Shown: positions 29,678 through 39,713, numbered from the stretch's first letter. The stretch is 64,000 bases of DNA from Cohnella mopanensis (GCF_022352055.1 NZ_JAKRWM010000010.1:364946-428945); one strand, 5' to 3'. The notes: generated by a model not told the origin, from the sequence alone. Translations and numbers: made by a program.

Positions 29678-29727
29678 AAAGATCACTCCCCTATTCGGCA
29701 ATAATAACCGAATATAGGAGCGATCTT
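29678..29727 (-). terminator. Terminator after the solute-binding lipoprotein gene
   Basis: Inverted repeat with arms of about 18 bp (AGATCACTCCCCTATTCGG and its complement with two mismatches) and T-rich ends on the minus strand, 18 bp after the lipoprotein stop. Confidence 0.85.
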
Positions 29728-29744
29728 TAGTTACGCCGCCAAAT

Positions 29745-31439
29745 TTATTGCGACACGGACTTGAACCATTCGTTAACTTCTTTCGTTACTTGATCTCCGC
29801 CGTTCGCCTTCCAGCTTGCGACGAATTCGTCGAATGCGTCTACCGGAAGCTTGCCGTAAATGATTTTGTTGAACGTCTCGAGCTCGGATTGACGAAGCAG
29901 GTTCCATTTCTCGATCATCGTTGGCGTTGCGGCGCCCGTAAAGTAGTTTTGCTTACGAATGTCGATCTGCGACATAACAACCTTAGCTGCATACCAGTTT
30001 TCCGGCTTGCGGAAAGTCGCGAGTTGATTCTCGTAAGGCGTTTCCGGCTTACCGCCATCCGCCAGCTTAACGAGAGATTTCATATATAGATCGGGAATAC
30101 GCGCAGGACCCGTGATGTACGGGAACTTGTCGAAGAAGTCTTTACCGATCTTTTCTTTGTCATTCGTCGGTTGGCCGTCCACGACATCCCAGTCGTAACC
30201 TTTGGCGAAGCCGTACTCGTAAGGGCTTCCGACTGCCGGGTTAGCTAGATTGTCGAGCAAGTAATTGTAATACAGGATGATGGCTTCCGGATGTTTCGCG
30301 TTTTTGTTGATCATGAAGCTGCTGTTAACGCCGGAGTTCTGCCATTTGGTGCCCATCAAGCCGTCTGGGCCCGCGGGAACCGGATAAGCTTTGTATTTTG
30401 CGCCTTTTACGTTTTTCAACAAGTCCGGAGCCGGCCAGTCAGGCACCCAGTTCGCGCCCGGCAGTATGCCAGCGTTTCCTTTAGTCCAAATTTCGGCAGA
30501 TTTTCCTTCGTCCCATAACGCGGAGTCCGGATGAATATAGCCTTTGTCCATCCATTCTTGCAGCTTGGCAAGCGCTTGTTTCGCGCCGGGATTAACGGAA
30601 CCGTATTCGAGATTGCCGTTAGCGTCTTTGTTCCATTGCTCCTGAACGGAACCGTAAGCTCCGAATAACCAGTCCAGGCCGCCCATCCAAGTGTTCGTAT
30701 TGTTCTTTAATGAGATCGCAAGAGGAAACACGTCTTTCGCGGCCAAGCCATCCGGATTTTGGTTTTTGAACTTGTCCATGATGTTCTCGAGATCCGCGAT
30801 CGTTTTCGGTTGCTGAAGGTTCAGCTTTTCCATCCAATCCTCGCGCAACCACAGAAGCGTGTCGTCATTATCGGTATATTCCATGATCGGCAGATTCCAC
30901 TTCTTGCCGTTCTTCGTGAAGGGATACCACAATTCAGGGTGCGCCGCCGCATGGTCTTTCCATACTTGAGTCGCGTATTTGTCGAACAGCTCGTCGATCG
31001 GGATGAACTGCTCGGAATCGATCAATTGATTCGTCAGAACCGCGTCGGTCGGCACTTGAACAAAGTCGGGCAGCTTCTCGCCGGAAGTAAGCGCGAGTTG
31101 GAGCTGTTGTCTGTATTGGTCCGAACCGGCTGGATACCAAGTATCCTTATACTGGATGCCTAATGTATCGAGCATCCAATGATCGTGGACGTTGTTGTCC
31201 TTCGTCTCTCCCTTGGTGTACTCCTTCGGCATGATAACCGTGCTAATGTTAATCGGCGGATCGTATTTGCCTTTCTCGAACGCAAGATCCGCTTCGGATT
31301 TGCTTGCGGATGCCGACTCGCTCGGGCTAGCCGAACCGGTTGCGGCAGCATTTCCGTTGCTCGCGTTGTTGTTGCTGCAAGCAGAAACGAGTAGCGATAC
31401 GGCTACGAGTGGCAGCCATAGCTTTCTGAACTTAGCCAT
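29745..31439 (-). CDS. Carbohydrate ABC transporter substrate-binding lipoprotein (LplA-like)
   Basis: Lipid-anchored extracellular binding protein of 564 residues. The signal peptide ends in the lipobox LVSAC with lipidated Cys21, followed by a Ser/Ala/Asn-rich tether. The body matches the family 1 extracellular solute-binding fold with the large LplA size, including LVWRED-like LLWLREDWMEKLNL and a C-terminal NEWFKSVSQ. It lies downstream of the regulator and kinase genes on the minus strand. The two permease genes are divergent, about 3.5 kb away, so it probably completes that importer. The substrate is unknown; an oligosaccharide is likely. Confidence 0.92.
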   Translation of the reverse strand: MAKFRKLWLPLVAVSLLVSACSNNNASNGNAAATGSASPSESASASKSEADLAFEKGKYDPPINISTVIMPKEYTKGETKDNNVHDHWMLDTLGIQYKDTWYPAGSDQYRQQLQLALTSGEKLPDFVQVPTDAVLTNQLIDSEQFIPIDELFDKYATQVWKDHAAAHPELWYPFTKNGKKWNLPIMEYTDNDDTLLWLREDWMEKLNLQQPKTIADLENIMDKFKNQNPDGLAAKDVFPLAISLKNNTNTWMGGLDWLFGAYGSVQEQWNKDANGNLEYGSVNPGAKQALAKLQEWMDKGYIHPDSALWDEGKSAEIWTKGNAGILPGANWVPDWPAPDLLKNVKGAKYKAYPVPAGPDGLMGTKWQNSGVNSSFMINKNAKHPEAIILYYNYLLDNLANPAVGSPYEYGFAKGYDWDVVDGQPTNDKEKIGKDFFDKFPYITGPARIPDLYMKSLVKLADGGKPETPYENQLATFRKPENWYAAKVVMSQIDIRKQNYFTGAATPTMIEKWNLLRQSELETFNKIIYGKLPVDAFDEFVASWKANGGDQVTKEVNEWFKSVSQ

Positions 31440-31547
31440 TTTTGATTTCCCCCTACGGTGTAAGATTGTTACATGTGTTACTTTACCAACGAGGCTAGGA
31501 GGTCATCTATAGGAGTTTATTAGTTTCCATAGGACTCTGTCATGTTG

Positions 31548-33155
31548 TTATTTTCCTTCCCGATATTCTTGCGGCGTAACCCCGAATTGTCTCTTGAACA
31601 CTTTGATAAAATACGCCGGGTCCAAGTAGCCGATGTCCGAGCTGATCTCGTATATTTTCCTATCGGTCGTCTTCAGCTTATGGCATGCGGTCTCCAGCCG
31701 CAAACGGGACACGTATTCGCTCACGCCTTCACCCGTTTCGATCTTGTACAGCTTGGAGAGATGAGTTGGATGCAGGTTCACGTGATCGGCAAGCGCGCGC
31801 AGCGACACGTCGTGGTGCAAGTTCGCCTGTACGAATTCCTGGATTTTCATGACGTACACGGAGCGGATGTCTTTGACTTCGTTGGACGTACCCTCCTTCA
31901 ACTTGCCCAGAGCAATAAGGGCCCAACTGCGCAGCTTGCCGATCGAGGAGAACGCTTCCCCGTTCTGCAACGCATCGATATCCTCTCCGAGCAATCCGGC
32001 TAGCGTATGCCCGTTACGATGGGCGAAATGGGTATACGCGGACGCGATAATATACCCCGATTCCAAGCAATGTTCCCAAGACTCCGACCACTTCTCGTCC
32101 AGCTCCGCAAACACGTCCCGAAGCTTCTGTTCCGCCGCTTCCCAACGTCCGGCTTCCAGCAGATTGTTTAATCCGGGCGGAGCATGAATGGCATCGAGCG
32201 CGCCTTGCGACAAGCTGTTCTCAACGTTCCCCGCACGCATGACGAATTCCCGTTCGTCCCCGACGATTTGCCTGAAATAAGCGAGAGCGTGCCGATATCG
32301 GTCGTAGAGCTGATCCGGGAAAACAAACCGTTCCGTCGTGACGATGGAAATGGCCCCCTTCAAAAACTGCTTTACTTTCGATTGGAGCTGCATGGCGAGC
32401 TTCTCGAGCAATATTTCTTTCCCGGAATCCTGTACCGTTTCCTTGAATTGCAATAAGAAAGCCAAATAACCATGCTCTTCCTTGACGCCCCACACGTTCG
32501 AGAGTTCGCCGAAAATTTCTTCGGCAATATTAATGACCGCGTATTCCAACAATTGCTGTCCGTTGTTGCGATATTGCCCGAATTCATCTTCCATCCGTAC
32601 AAGTAAAAGCGCACACTCTCCGTTGCGGAAAGGCAAGCCGTAAGTATCGAGCTTCCGGTGCCAATCGTCCGTAGGCAACCTTTCGCCGCGGAATGCGCCT
32701 AATAGCAATTGTCCCCGCAATAGAGGCAAATTTTCCCTCAACGCATATTGGGTACGCTCGAAGGAACTAACGCTTTCCCATTCGTTCTGCAATTGCTCGA
32801 CCGCGGATTTCACCGCTCCGAGCAATTCGTCGTCCGTCGGCGGCTTAAGCAAATAATCCACGGCTTGATGCCGAAGCGCTTCCTGCGCGAATTCGAAATC
32901 CGAATGTCCGGATAAGATAATGCATTTGATGTTCTTATCGCGCTGACGAATTTCCCCGATCAGCTCGATTCCCGTCATCTCGGGCATAAGAACGTCGGAA
33001 ATCACGATATCGATCGGATGCGTCTCGATCAACCTCAGCGCCTCCTGCGCGGAATACGCTCTATGGACATGATCGATGCCCAGCGTATGCCACGGTTTGT
33101 TCAAAGACAGGTTGTCCACCCAATGGGCTTCATCGTCCACGATGATCATTTGCAT
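31548..33155 (-). CDS. YesN-type response regulator with AraC helix-turn-helix
   Basis: Two-component regulator of 535 residues from the ATG at 33155, which follows AAGGAG; the longer frame begins inside the kinase gene and is unlikely. The receiver domain has IIVDDE and phospho-acceptor Asp54 (DIVISDVLMPEMTG), with Lys in YLLKPP. A long central region follows, then a C-terminal AraC domain (DVSLRALADHVNLHPTHLSK and IGYLDPAYFIKVFKRQFGVT). It lies 37 bp after the kinase gene, so the two are one operon. It probably controls the adjacent lipoprotein and permeases. Confidence 0.92.
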   Translation of the reverse strand: MQMIIVDDEAHWVDNLSLNKPWHTLGIDHVHRAYSAQEALRLIETHPIDIVISDVLMPEMTGIELIGEIRQRDKNIKCIILSGHSDFEFAQEALRHQAVDYLLKPPTDDELLGAVKSAVEQLQNEWESVSSFERTQYALRENLPLLRGQLLLGAFRGERLPTDDWHRKLDTYGLPFRNGECALLLVRMEDEFGQYRNNGQQLLEYAVINIAEEIFGELSNVWGVKEEHGYLAFLLQFKETVQDSGKEILLEKLAMQLQSKVKQFLKGAISIVTTERFVFPDQLYDRYRHALAYFRQIVGDEREFVMRAGNVENSLSQGALDAIHAPPGLNNLLEAGRWEAAEQKLRDVFAELDEKWSESWEHCLESGYIIASAYTHFAHRNGHTLAGLLGEDIDALQNGEAFSSIGKLRSWALIALGKLKEGTSNEVKDIRSVYVMKIQEFVQANLHHDVSLRALADHVNLHPTHLSKLYKIETGEGVSEYVSRLRLETACHKLKTTDRKIYEISSDIGYLDPAYFIKVFKRQFGVTPQEYREGK

Positions 33156-33192
33156 TTGCTCGTGCTCCTTGTTGAATGGAATGATGGCGGCG

Positions 33193-34971
33193 TTAGTTCC
33201 CGGTAATTTCCCAAACGATCTCGGTACGGAATCCCCCAAGATCGGATTTCGCAAACTTGAGGTAAGATCGTTCTCCAAATTGATGGATAATCCGTTGATT
33301 CGTGTTCCAGAAACCGTAGCCCATATCTTCTTGCATAGGTCCCCGGTTTTTACGGTTCAGCGCCTCCAATTGATCTTCGGTCATACCGGGTCCGTCGTCG
33401 TCGACGAATAACTTGCAGAAGCCGCCCGTCATCTCGCCGGTAATTCGGATTTCCCCGGAAGAATAGCTCTTCCCTACCCCGTGAATGACGGCGTTCTCCA
33501 CGATCGGCTGCAGCATCAGACGAGGAACTTGCTGTTTCATCATTTCCTCGGAAATATCGATATGATAATGTATTCTTCCGTTTCGCAGCTTCTGGATATC
33601 CAAATAATTGATGATCAGTTGGACTTCGTCGGCGAGCGAAGCCATCGGCCGCTCCATTCGCGTAATGTAGCGGTAATAGGCACTTAAGTTATATCCCATC
33701 GAAACGACGGCTTCCTCATCCTTCATTTGGGCCATATTAATCATGTATCCGATGCAATTGTACAGAAAATGAGGATTTATCTGCGCCTGTAATTGCTTCA
33801 ATGTCGCTTCCTTGGCCAGAAGCTTCTCGTTCAGTACGTTCTCGATCAACGTTTCGATCTGTCGCGACATATCGTTGAATCGATAGAAAAGGAAAGAAAA
33901 CTCGTTGTTGCTGTTGGAATGGAGCCGTACCGAGAAGTCCCCCCGTTGCACGCTTTGCAATCCTCGAATAAGCTTGCGGATCGGACGTTGGACGTTCCTG
34001 TACATGAGCACGGAGGCGGATATTCCGACAACGAAGAGCAAGACCATCGCCAAATAGAACAAATTACGGCTGAACGAGATCGGTCCGAGAATTTGGTCGA
34101 GCGGCACGATGTCCACCAAATACCATTCCAGATGAGTCGACTTCACGGCGCTGAGCAAGTAACGCTTATTGTCCAGTTCGACGACCTCTTGAATCGTATC
34201 CCCCATGCTTGGACTTTGACCATCCAAATAAGAGACAAGCTCGTTCGACAGGCGTTCGGAGGCGCTACGGTTCAGGATCGGAGCATCTCCTTTGTGATAG
34301 AACAACGGATCTCCTTGCCCGCCTGCTTTATAGGTATCCAGCATGTTCTGAATATTCTGTTGGTTAAAACTAGCTTGAACGACCAAGTTACTTCCTCTGA
34401 GCACGTCTTGCTGGCCGAACGAATCGGAATAAAACCAATGAAACTCCTTTGATTGCCTGGATTCCGCGTCCGCGCCCTCTCCATAAGACCATTTCCCCGT
34501 CACGTTATTTTTCAAATATTCCGCATCATACTCCACCTTATCGCTGGCGTTCGAGATCGCTTCTTTATTCAACTGGGAATACACCGTGAATTTGACCGGC
34601 CATATGTTCATGACCCCGGATTGAAGCATCATCTTCTCCTGGATCACGTATCTCGTCTGCATCCGGTCGTAAAGGTCGTCCCAAATGTTCAATCCGTTGA
34701 ACTTGCGAACGTTCGGATCCCTGGAGAAGGTCACGACGAAGTCCATCGTCTGATTGATTCGCGATTCGATCTGGCTCGATAGAAAGGCAAGCTGCTTGCT
34801 GTTCGATGCCTGCAGCTCCTTATCGATGACTTTGGACGTAACCCCGTTCGAGTAAGTAAACAAGACGATAATCGGAATGAACAATACGAGGATCAAACCG
34901 TTGATTTTCGCGAACAGGCTAAACTTGGAACCCCATCTTTTTTTCACAAAATCCATGCCTTTGTTCAGCAT
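33193..34971 (-). CDS. YesM-type sensor histidine kinase
   Basis: Membrane sensor kinase of 592 residues. It has a first membrane helix (LILVLFIPIIVLFTY), an extracellular sensor of about 230 residues, a second helix (LFYLAMVLLFVVGISASVLM), HAMP (RPIRKLIRGLQSVQRGDFSV), the H-box QINPHFLYNCIGYM, and an ATPase domain (IVENAVIHGVGK, DDDGPGM). The ribosome site is weak (GGTTAAGG). It heads the minus-strand operon with its regulator and is divergent from the two permease genes. Confidence 0.9.
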   Translation of the reverse strand: MLNKGMDFVKKRWGSKFSLFAKINGLILVLFIPIIVLFTYSNGVTSKVIDKELQASNSKQLAFLSSQIESRINQTMDFVVTFSRDPNVRKFNGLNIWDDLYDRMQTRYVIQEKMMLQSGVMNIWPVKFTVYSQLNKEAISNASDKVEYDAEYLKNNVTGKWSYGEGADAESRQSKEFHWFYSDSFGQQDVLRGSNLVVQASFNQQNIQNMLDTYKAGGQGDPLFYHKGDAPILNRSASERLSNELVSYLDGQSPSMGDTIQEVVELDNKRYLLSAVKSTHLEWYLVDIVPLDQILGPISFSRNLFYLAMVLLFVVGISASVLMYRNVQRPIRKLIRGLQSVQRGDFSVRLHSNSNNEFSFLFYRFNDMSRQIETLIENVLNEKLLAKEATLKQLQAQINPHFLYNCIGYMINMAQMKDEEAVVSMGYNLSAYYRYITRMERPMASLADEVQLIINYLDIQKLRNGRIHYHIDISEEMMKQQVPRLMLQPIVENAVIHGVGKSYSSGEIRITGEMTGGFCKLFVDDDGPGMTEDQLEALNRKNRGPMQEDMGYGFWNTNQRIIHQFGERSYLKFAKSDLGGFRTEIVWEITGN

Positions 34972-35121
34972 CCTTAACCGGTCCCCCCAGGCAATGTCCC
35001 TAACAAAATACTATCGATCCTAACAATGTCTTATAGTTCGATGAACGTACGCGTTGTTACTATATATATCAGGGCTTCACCTCATAAGACAAATGAGATT
35101 TTATGGAAACGGGAGAGTGCT

Positions 35122-36075
35122 ATGGAAGAAACTACACTGCGGAACGCAAACCTCAAAGCCGTCCGGAAATCCGATAAGAGAAAAGGTTACAAGATCCCGT
35201 GGACTTTGCACTTGATGGTGCTCCCGGCTGTTCTGCTCGTTTTCGTATTTTCCTACTTGCCCATGTCGGGCATCGTTATGGCTTTTCAGGATTATAAAGC
35301 CTCGCTGGGGATTACCGGTTCTCCATGGGTCGGCTTGAAACATTTTCATTACATGTTCGAGAATGACTACTTCGTCAAAATCATCGGGAATACGCTGTTG
35401 TTCGCTTGCTCCAAAGTCGTCCTGAACTTGATTATCCCGTTTACTTTCGCCTTGCTGCTGAACGAGGTCAGACATATGGGATACAAGCGATCCATTCAGA
35501 CGCTCGTCTATTTGCCCCACTTTCTGTCATGGGTCATCCTCTCGGGCATACTGATCGACTTGCTCTCCCAAACGGGTATCGTTAACCAATTCCTAACGTA
35601 CGTGTTCGATCTTAAAAAACCGATTTTCTTCCTAGGCGACGGAACTTGGTTCCGGCTTACGATCATTTTCAGCGATGTTTGGAAGGAATTCGGATTTAAC
35701 ACGATCATCTTCTTAGCCGCGTTGGCCGGAATCAACCCCTCGTTGTACGAAGCGGCCGAAGTCGACGGCGCGGGCCGTTTCAAGCAAACGATGTATATTA
35801 CGATTCCTTCGCTCGTGCCGATTCTTATCGTCGTCGCCACGTTGGCTCTGGGCAACGTACTCAACGCGAACTTCGACCAAGTATTTAACTTGTACAGTCC
35901 GATGATTTACCAACAAGGCGACATCATCGACACCTTCGTCTATCGGGAAGGCTTGCTGAGCGGTCAATTCAGCTTCGCTACGGCAGTCAGCCTCTTCAAA
36001 TCGATGATTAGTTTGATCCTGATCGTCATTTCGTATCGTCTAGCCTATAAAATCGCTGGATACCGAATCTTCTAG
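35122..36075 (+). CDS. Carbohydrate ABC transporter permease, LplB-like
   Basis: First permease of a CUT1 importer, 317 residues. The ATG at 35122 follows GGGAGAG; the longer frame lacks a ribosome site. It has six predicted membrane segments and the cytoplasmic EAA loop EAAEVDGAGRFKQTMYITIP. FPMSGIV-like YLPMSGIVMAFQDYKAS at the N-terminus is typical for LplB. It is paired with the next permease, with only a 15-bp gap. No ATPase is encoded nearby, so a shared MsmK/UgpC-type ATPase must energise it. Confidence 0.93.
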   Translation: MEETTLRNANLKAVRKSDKRKGYKIPWTLHLMVLPAVLLVFVFSYLPMSGIVMAFQDYKASLGITGSPWVGLKHFHYMFENDYFVKIIGNTLLFACSKVVLNLIIPFTFALLLNEVRHMGYKRSIQTLVYLPHFLSWVILSGILIDLLSQTGIVNQFLTYVFDLKKPIFFLGDGTWFRLTIIFSDVWKEFGFNTIIFLAALAGINPSLYEAAEVDGAGRFKQTMYITIPSLVPILIVVATLALGNVLNANFDQVFNLYSPMIYQQGDIIDTFVYREGLLSGQFSFATAVSLFKSMISLILIVISYRLAYKIAGYRIF

Positions 36076-36090
36076 AAAGGATGACGCCGA

Positions 36091-36963
36091 ATGTACCACA
36101 AAACATTGCCTTATCGAATATTTAGCGTATTTAACTATGCGCTGCTCGGTGTGATCTCGATCGTTTGTTTGTTGCCGTTGTTCCATTTGTTGATGGTATC
36201 CTTGAGCTCGACCGCTCCGGCTAACGCCGGGCTCGTGTCGTTCTGGCCGGTTGGCTTCACTTTCGAAGCGTACGCGAAAACGTTCGATAACGTGAACTTC
36301 TTGACATCCCTCGGGGTCTCGTTAAAAAGGACCATTCTCGGAACGGCGCTGGCTTTGATGGTCAATGCGCTTGCCGCTTACGCGCTTTCCAAGGATACTC
36401 GCGTATTCCGTGCCAGAAACATATATCTGTGGTATTTTGTCGTGACGATGCTCTTTACAGGCGGCCTTATTCCAAGCTACATCTTGATCTTGAAGCTTGG
36501 TTTGTTGAATAATTTATTGGCATTGATCCTGCCGGGCTTAGTCGCGGTCTACAATATCATCTTGCTCTTGAACTTCTTCCGCACCGTGCCGAAAGAGCTG
36601 GAAGAAGCCGTGTTTATGGACGGTGCTGGGCATTTTCGCAGCTTTTTCTCGATCTACCTTCCGATCTCCTTGCCGGCGATCGCTACGATCGCTTTGTTCA
36701 CGATGGTCGGTCATTGGAACGCTTATTTCGACGGGCTGATCTACATGAAGGTAGCCGAAAAGCTTCCGCTCGCCAGTTTCATGCAAACCGTAATCGTAGC
36801 CGATAATATGACGGGTTTCGATGTGTCCGTCGTCGTTAACAAGTCGCAGCGCACGATCAAGGCTGCCCAGATTTTCATCGGCGCTTTGCCGATTCTGATC
36901 GTCTATCCTTTCCTGCAACGGTTCTTCGTTAAAGGAGTCGTCATTGGTGCCGTCAAAGAATAG
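36091..36963 (+). CDS. Carbohydrate ABC transporter permease, LplC/YtcP-like
   Basis: Second permease of the same importer, 290 residues with about six membrane segments. It carries the EAA loop ELEEAVFMDGAGHFRSFFSI and the C-terminal family ending QRFFVKGVVIGAVKE, typical of LplC/YtcP. An AAAGGATG site precedes it. It is the last gene of the plus-strand operon; the second 51-bp-type repeat array starts about 100 bp after its stop. Confidence 0.93.
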   Translation: MYHKTLPYRIFSVFNYALLGVISIVCLLPLFHLLMVSLSSTAPANAGLVSFWPVGFTFEAYAKTFDNVNFLTSLGVSLKRTILGTALALMVNALAAYALSKDTRVFRARNIYLWYFVVTMLFTGGLIPSYILILKLGLLNNLLALILPGLVAVYNIILLLNFFRTVPKELEEAVFMDGAGHFRSFFSIYLPISLPAIATIALFTMVGHWNAYFDGLIYMKVAEKLPLASFMQTVIVADNMTGFDVSVVVNKSQRTIKAAQIFIGALPILIVYPFLQRFFVKGVVIGAVKE

Positions 36964-37088
36964 GCAACTGAAGGGCGTGGCCGGTTACGCAATCGCGTGC
37001 CTGCCGCGCTTCTTTTTTATGACCGCCTCGTTACACTATGCGTACGTTACTGCGTACCTATTCGCTCTACCGCGTACACTTCCGCGCG

Positions 37089-37240
37089 CCAAGGTACTTT
37101 TTTGGCCTTCATTCGCTCCACCCCGTACATTCGATGCTCGCCAAGGTACTTTTTTGGCCTTCGTTCGCTCCACCTCGCACATCTCCCGCTACCAAGGCAC
37201 TTTTTGTGCCCTCGTTCGCTCCACCTCGCACATATCCGGA
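37089..37240. repeat. Second short array with the same repeat core but a different linker
   Basis: Three units carry the core CCAAGGTACTTTTTTGGCCT or a variant (third copy AAGGCACTTTTTGTGCCCTC); the T-run starts at 37098, 37150 and 37201 give spacings of 52 and 51 bp. A degenerate fourth unit may precede them (from about 37045). The linker halves (TTCGCTCCACCTCGCACAT plus about 10 bases) are alike within this array but unlike those of the large array. The stretch between the permease stop and the next terminator (about 320 bp) holds nothing else recognisable. Confidence 0.88.
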
Positions 37241-37283
37241 ACTCCGCGCCCTCCTCCATCCCGCTACCGGAAAAACGGTTGTA

Positions 37284-37326
37284 CAACAGGAGCTGTCCCA
37301 TGAATCTTATGGAACAGCCCCTGTTG
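37284..37326 (-). terminator. Terminator of the GH3 glycosidase gene
   Basis: Hairpin with 18-bp arms (CAACAGGAGCTGTCCCAT and its complement with two mismatches) and a 7-nt loop, 44 bp past the glycosidase stop. A short T run follows a few bases later on the minus strand. Confidence 0.75.
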
Positions 37327-37369
37327 CGTGCGTATCGGAATAGTTGTTTTCTTAATGTGGATACGAAGT

Positions 37370-39568
37370 TTATTTCACCAATTTGAACGGAAGCTCGGTA
37401 TTTCTCTTGCTGTTAGGGCCGATGTAAGCGATGAAGGCTCCGGCGTCGCTGTCATGCACGAGATCCGAGTGATAGTAACGTAGTTGACTCTCGCTAATCT
37501 CGAATTCAAGCTTGCGGCTTTCTCCCGGCTGAAGCGCGACCTTGCGGAAATCTTTCAATTCCTTGACCGGCCGCACGACTTCGCCGGACAAGTCTCTCAC
37601 GTATAGTTGCACGGTTTCCACTCCGGCCACGCTTCCCGTATTCGTCAGCGTTACCGTTACTTTGAGCGGCTCGTCTTGCGTCATGACGTTCGACGACAGC
37701 TCGGCATCGCCGTATTCAAAGTCGGAATAGCCGAGACCGAATCCGAAAGGAAGCAACGGTTCGTTCGGAATGTCCAAGTACTGGGACACGTAACGAACCT
37801 GTGCGTCCGGAGCTCCTTGCGGGCGCCCAGTGTTGTAGGCGTTGTAATAAACGGGCACTTGCCCAACGCTGTAAGGGAAGGACATCGTCAGCCGGCCTTC
37901 CGGGTTGGCGTCGCCGAACAGCAAATCCGCGACCGCATTGCCCGCTTCGGATCCCGGGAACCAAGCTTCGAGAATAGCATCCGCTTCCTCGTAAACCCCA
38001 TGCAAATCGAGAGGTCGTCCATTGAACAGAACGACGACGACCGGCTTGCCTAGCGATTTGATCTTGCGTACCAATTCCAATTGGACTTCCGGCAAACGAA
38101 TGTCCGCCCGACAGCCCGCTTCCCCGCTCATATCCGAATGTTCGCCTAATGCGAGGACGATCGTATCCGCAGCTTGAGCAGCCGCGAGCGCTTCCTGCCA
38201 TTGCTCTTCCGTAGCCGTCTCGATTCCGCAGCCGTCCGCCACTGTCAATGAACCGGACATTTTGCTTCGCAACCCTTCGTCAAGCTTGACGGCATCTTCT
38301 TTGGAGCCTGTCCAAGACCAAGGTCCGAGCACGTCGCCATTGCTCGCGAACGGTCCAATCAAAGCGATCTTACGATCCGCTTTAAGCGGAAGCGCGCCTT
38401 CGTTCTTTAGCAGGACGCAGGATTTAACCGCAAGCTCCCGCGCCGCCTCGCGATGGGCTTCGCAGAACACGACGCTCTTCTCCCGCTCCGGATCCGCTGC
38501 CCGGTAGGGATTGTCGAACAACCCTAGCTTCTGCTTCAAGGTTAGAATCCGCAGCACCGCTTCGTCGATCAACGCTACGTCCACTTCCTTGTTGTCGATA
38601 AGCTCGGACAGATGCTTGACGTAACAGGAAGTCATCATCTCGATGTCTACTCCCGCTTTGATCGCCTTGGCCGCCGCCTCCGATTCGTCCGCCGCGATTC
38701 CATGAGCGATCAATTCTTTCACCGCTCCCCAGTCGGAGATGATGATCCCGTCAAAGCCCCATTCCTCTCTCAGCAGCTTACGCATAAGCTTCGAATTCCC
38801 CGTCGCGGGAATGCCGTCCACCGTGTTAAAGGAAGTCATTACCATTTCGCAGCCTTCATCTAACGCGGCTTTATAAGCCGGCAAGTAAAATTCGCGCATC
38901 TGGCGGTCGGACAGATCGACCGTATTATAGTCTCGGCCGGCTTCGGCAGCCCCATATGCCGCGAAGTGCTTGACGCATGCTGCGACCCTATCCATGTCGC
39001 CTGATAAATCCGTTCCTTGGAATCCCCTGACGAATGCTCTTGCGAATTCCGAGTTCAAATAAGGATCTTCCCCGGTCGATTCCACGACTCGTCCCCATCG
39101 CGGATCGCGAACGAGATCCACCATCGGCGCGTAAGTGACGTGAACGCCCGATACGGATGCTTCCTTGGCCGCGATTTCCGCGCTTTTCTCCGCGAGTTCC
39201 ATATCCCACGAACAGCCGATAGCGAGCGGAACGGGAAAAATCGTCTTAAAGCCGTGAACGATATCCGCCATCATCAGCAACGGAATCCCGAGGCGATTGT
39301 TCTTCAGATGAGTTCGCTGAACGTTGATCGTTTCCGATGCACCGGCCATTCCCAACACGGATCCTGAGTTATGAACGGTTTGTTCCGTAATGCCGAGTGA
39401 CTCGATCGGACCCGTAATCAACCCGTCTCCCTCCGCTCCCTCGTAGAAAGGAACGGCTAATTGGATGAGCTGCGCGATTTTCTCGTCGAGCGTCATTTGA
39501 TCTACAAGGTTTTGCAAGTTCGGATGCTTTACCGCATCGGACGGTAATTGTTGTTTTGGATTGGACAT
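37370..39568 (-). CDS. GH3 family beta-glycosidase
   Basis: Exo-acting glycoside hydrolase of 732 residues without a signal peptide, so it should act on imported oligosaccharides in the cytoplasm. The nucleophile is Asp279 in IIISDWGAV, and KHF at 200-202 (CVKHFAAYG) and RDPRWGR are GH3 signatures. The C-terminal (alpha/beta)6 sandwich is followed by a fibronectin III-like domain (LTNTGSVAGVETVQLYVRD). Beta-glucosidase or beta-xylosidase activity is possible. It is divergent from a LacI regulator, with a consensus promoter and an operator in between, and lies downstream of a sugar importer. Confidence 0.93.
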   Translation of the reverse strand: MSNPKQQLPSDAVKHPNLQNLVDQMTLDEKIAQLIQLAVPFYEGAEGDGLITGPIESLGITEQTVHNSGSVLGMAGASETINVQRTHLKNNRLGIPLLMMADIVHGFKTIFPVPLAIGCSWDMELAEKSAEIAAKEASVSGVHVTYAPMVDLVRDPRWGRVVESTGEDPYLNSEFARAFVRGFQGTDLSGDMDRVAACVKHFAAYGAAEAGRDYNTVDLSDRQMREFYLPAYKAALDEGCEMVMTSFNTVDGIPATGNSKLMRKLLREEWGFDGIIISDWGAVKELIAHGIAADESEAAAKAIKAGVDIEMMTSCYVKHLSELIDNKEVDVALIDEAVLRILTLKQKLGLFDNPYRAADPEREKSVVFCEAHREAARELAVKSCVLLKNEGALPLKADRKIALIGPFASNGDVLGPWSWTGSKEDAVKLDEGLRSKMSGSLTVADGCGIETATEEQWQEALAAAQAADTIVLALGEHSDMSGEAGCRADIRLPEVQLELVRKIKSLGKPVVVVLFNGRPLDLHGVYEEADAILEAWFPGSEAGNAVADLLFGDANPEGRLTMSFPYSVGQVPVYYNAYNTGRPQGAPDAQVRYVSQYLDIPNEPLLPFGFGLGYSDFEYGDAELSSNVMTQDEPLKVTVTLTNTGSVAGVETVQLYVRDLSGEVVRPVKELKDFRKVALQPGESRKLEFEISESQLRYYHSDLVHDSDAGAFIAYIGPNSKRNTELPFKLVK

Positions 39569-39617
39569 GATCTCGTAACCCCTCTAGCTGTTTGGTTTAA
39601 TAGGCATTTCATTTTTA

Positions 39618-39675
39618 GTGAAACGTTTGGGTTTTGTTCAATTCGATTATAAATCCGCGATTTAAGCGCTGTCAA
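39618..39675 (-). promoter_or_regulatory. Promoter and LacI-type operator of the GH3 gene
   Basis: On the minus strand TTGACA (39675-39670) and TATAAT (39651-39646) are separated by 18 bp. An operator-like GTGAAACGTTTGG (39618-39630) lies just past the expected start site. Binding by the divergent LacI regulator is inferred. Confidence 0.75.
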
Positions 39676-39713
39676 ACTTATATTTTATGGAATTAAGACA
39701 GTGAAAATCTTAC

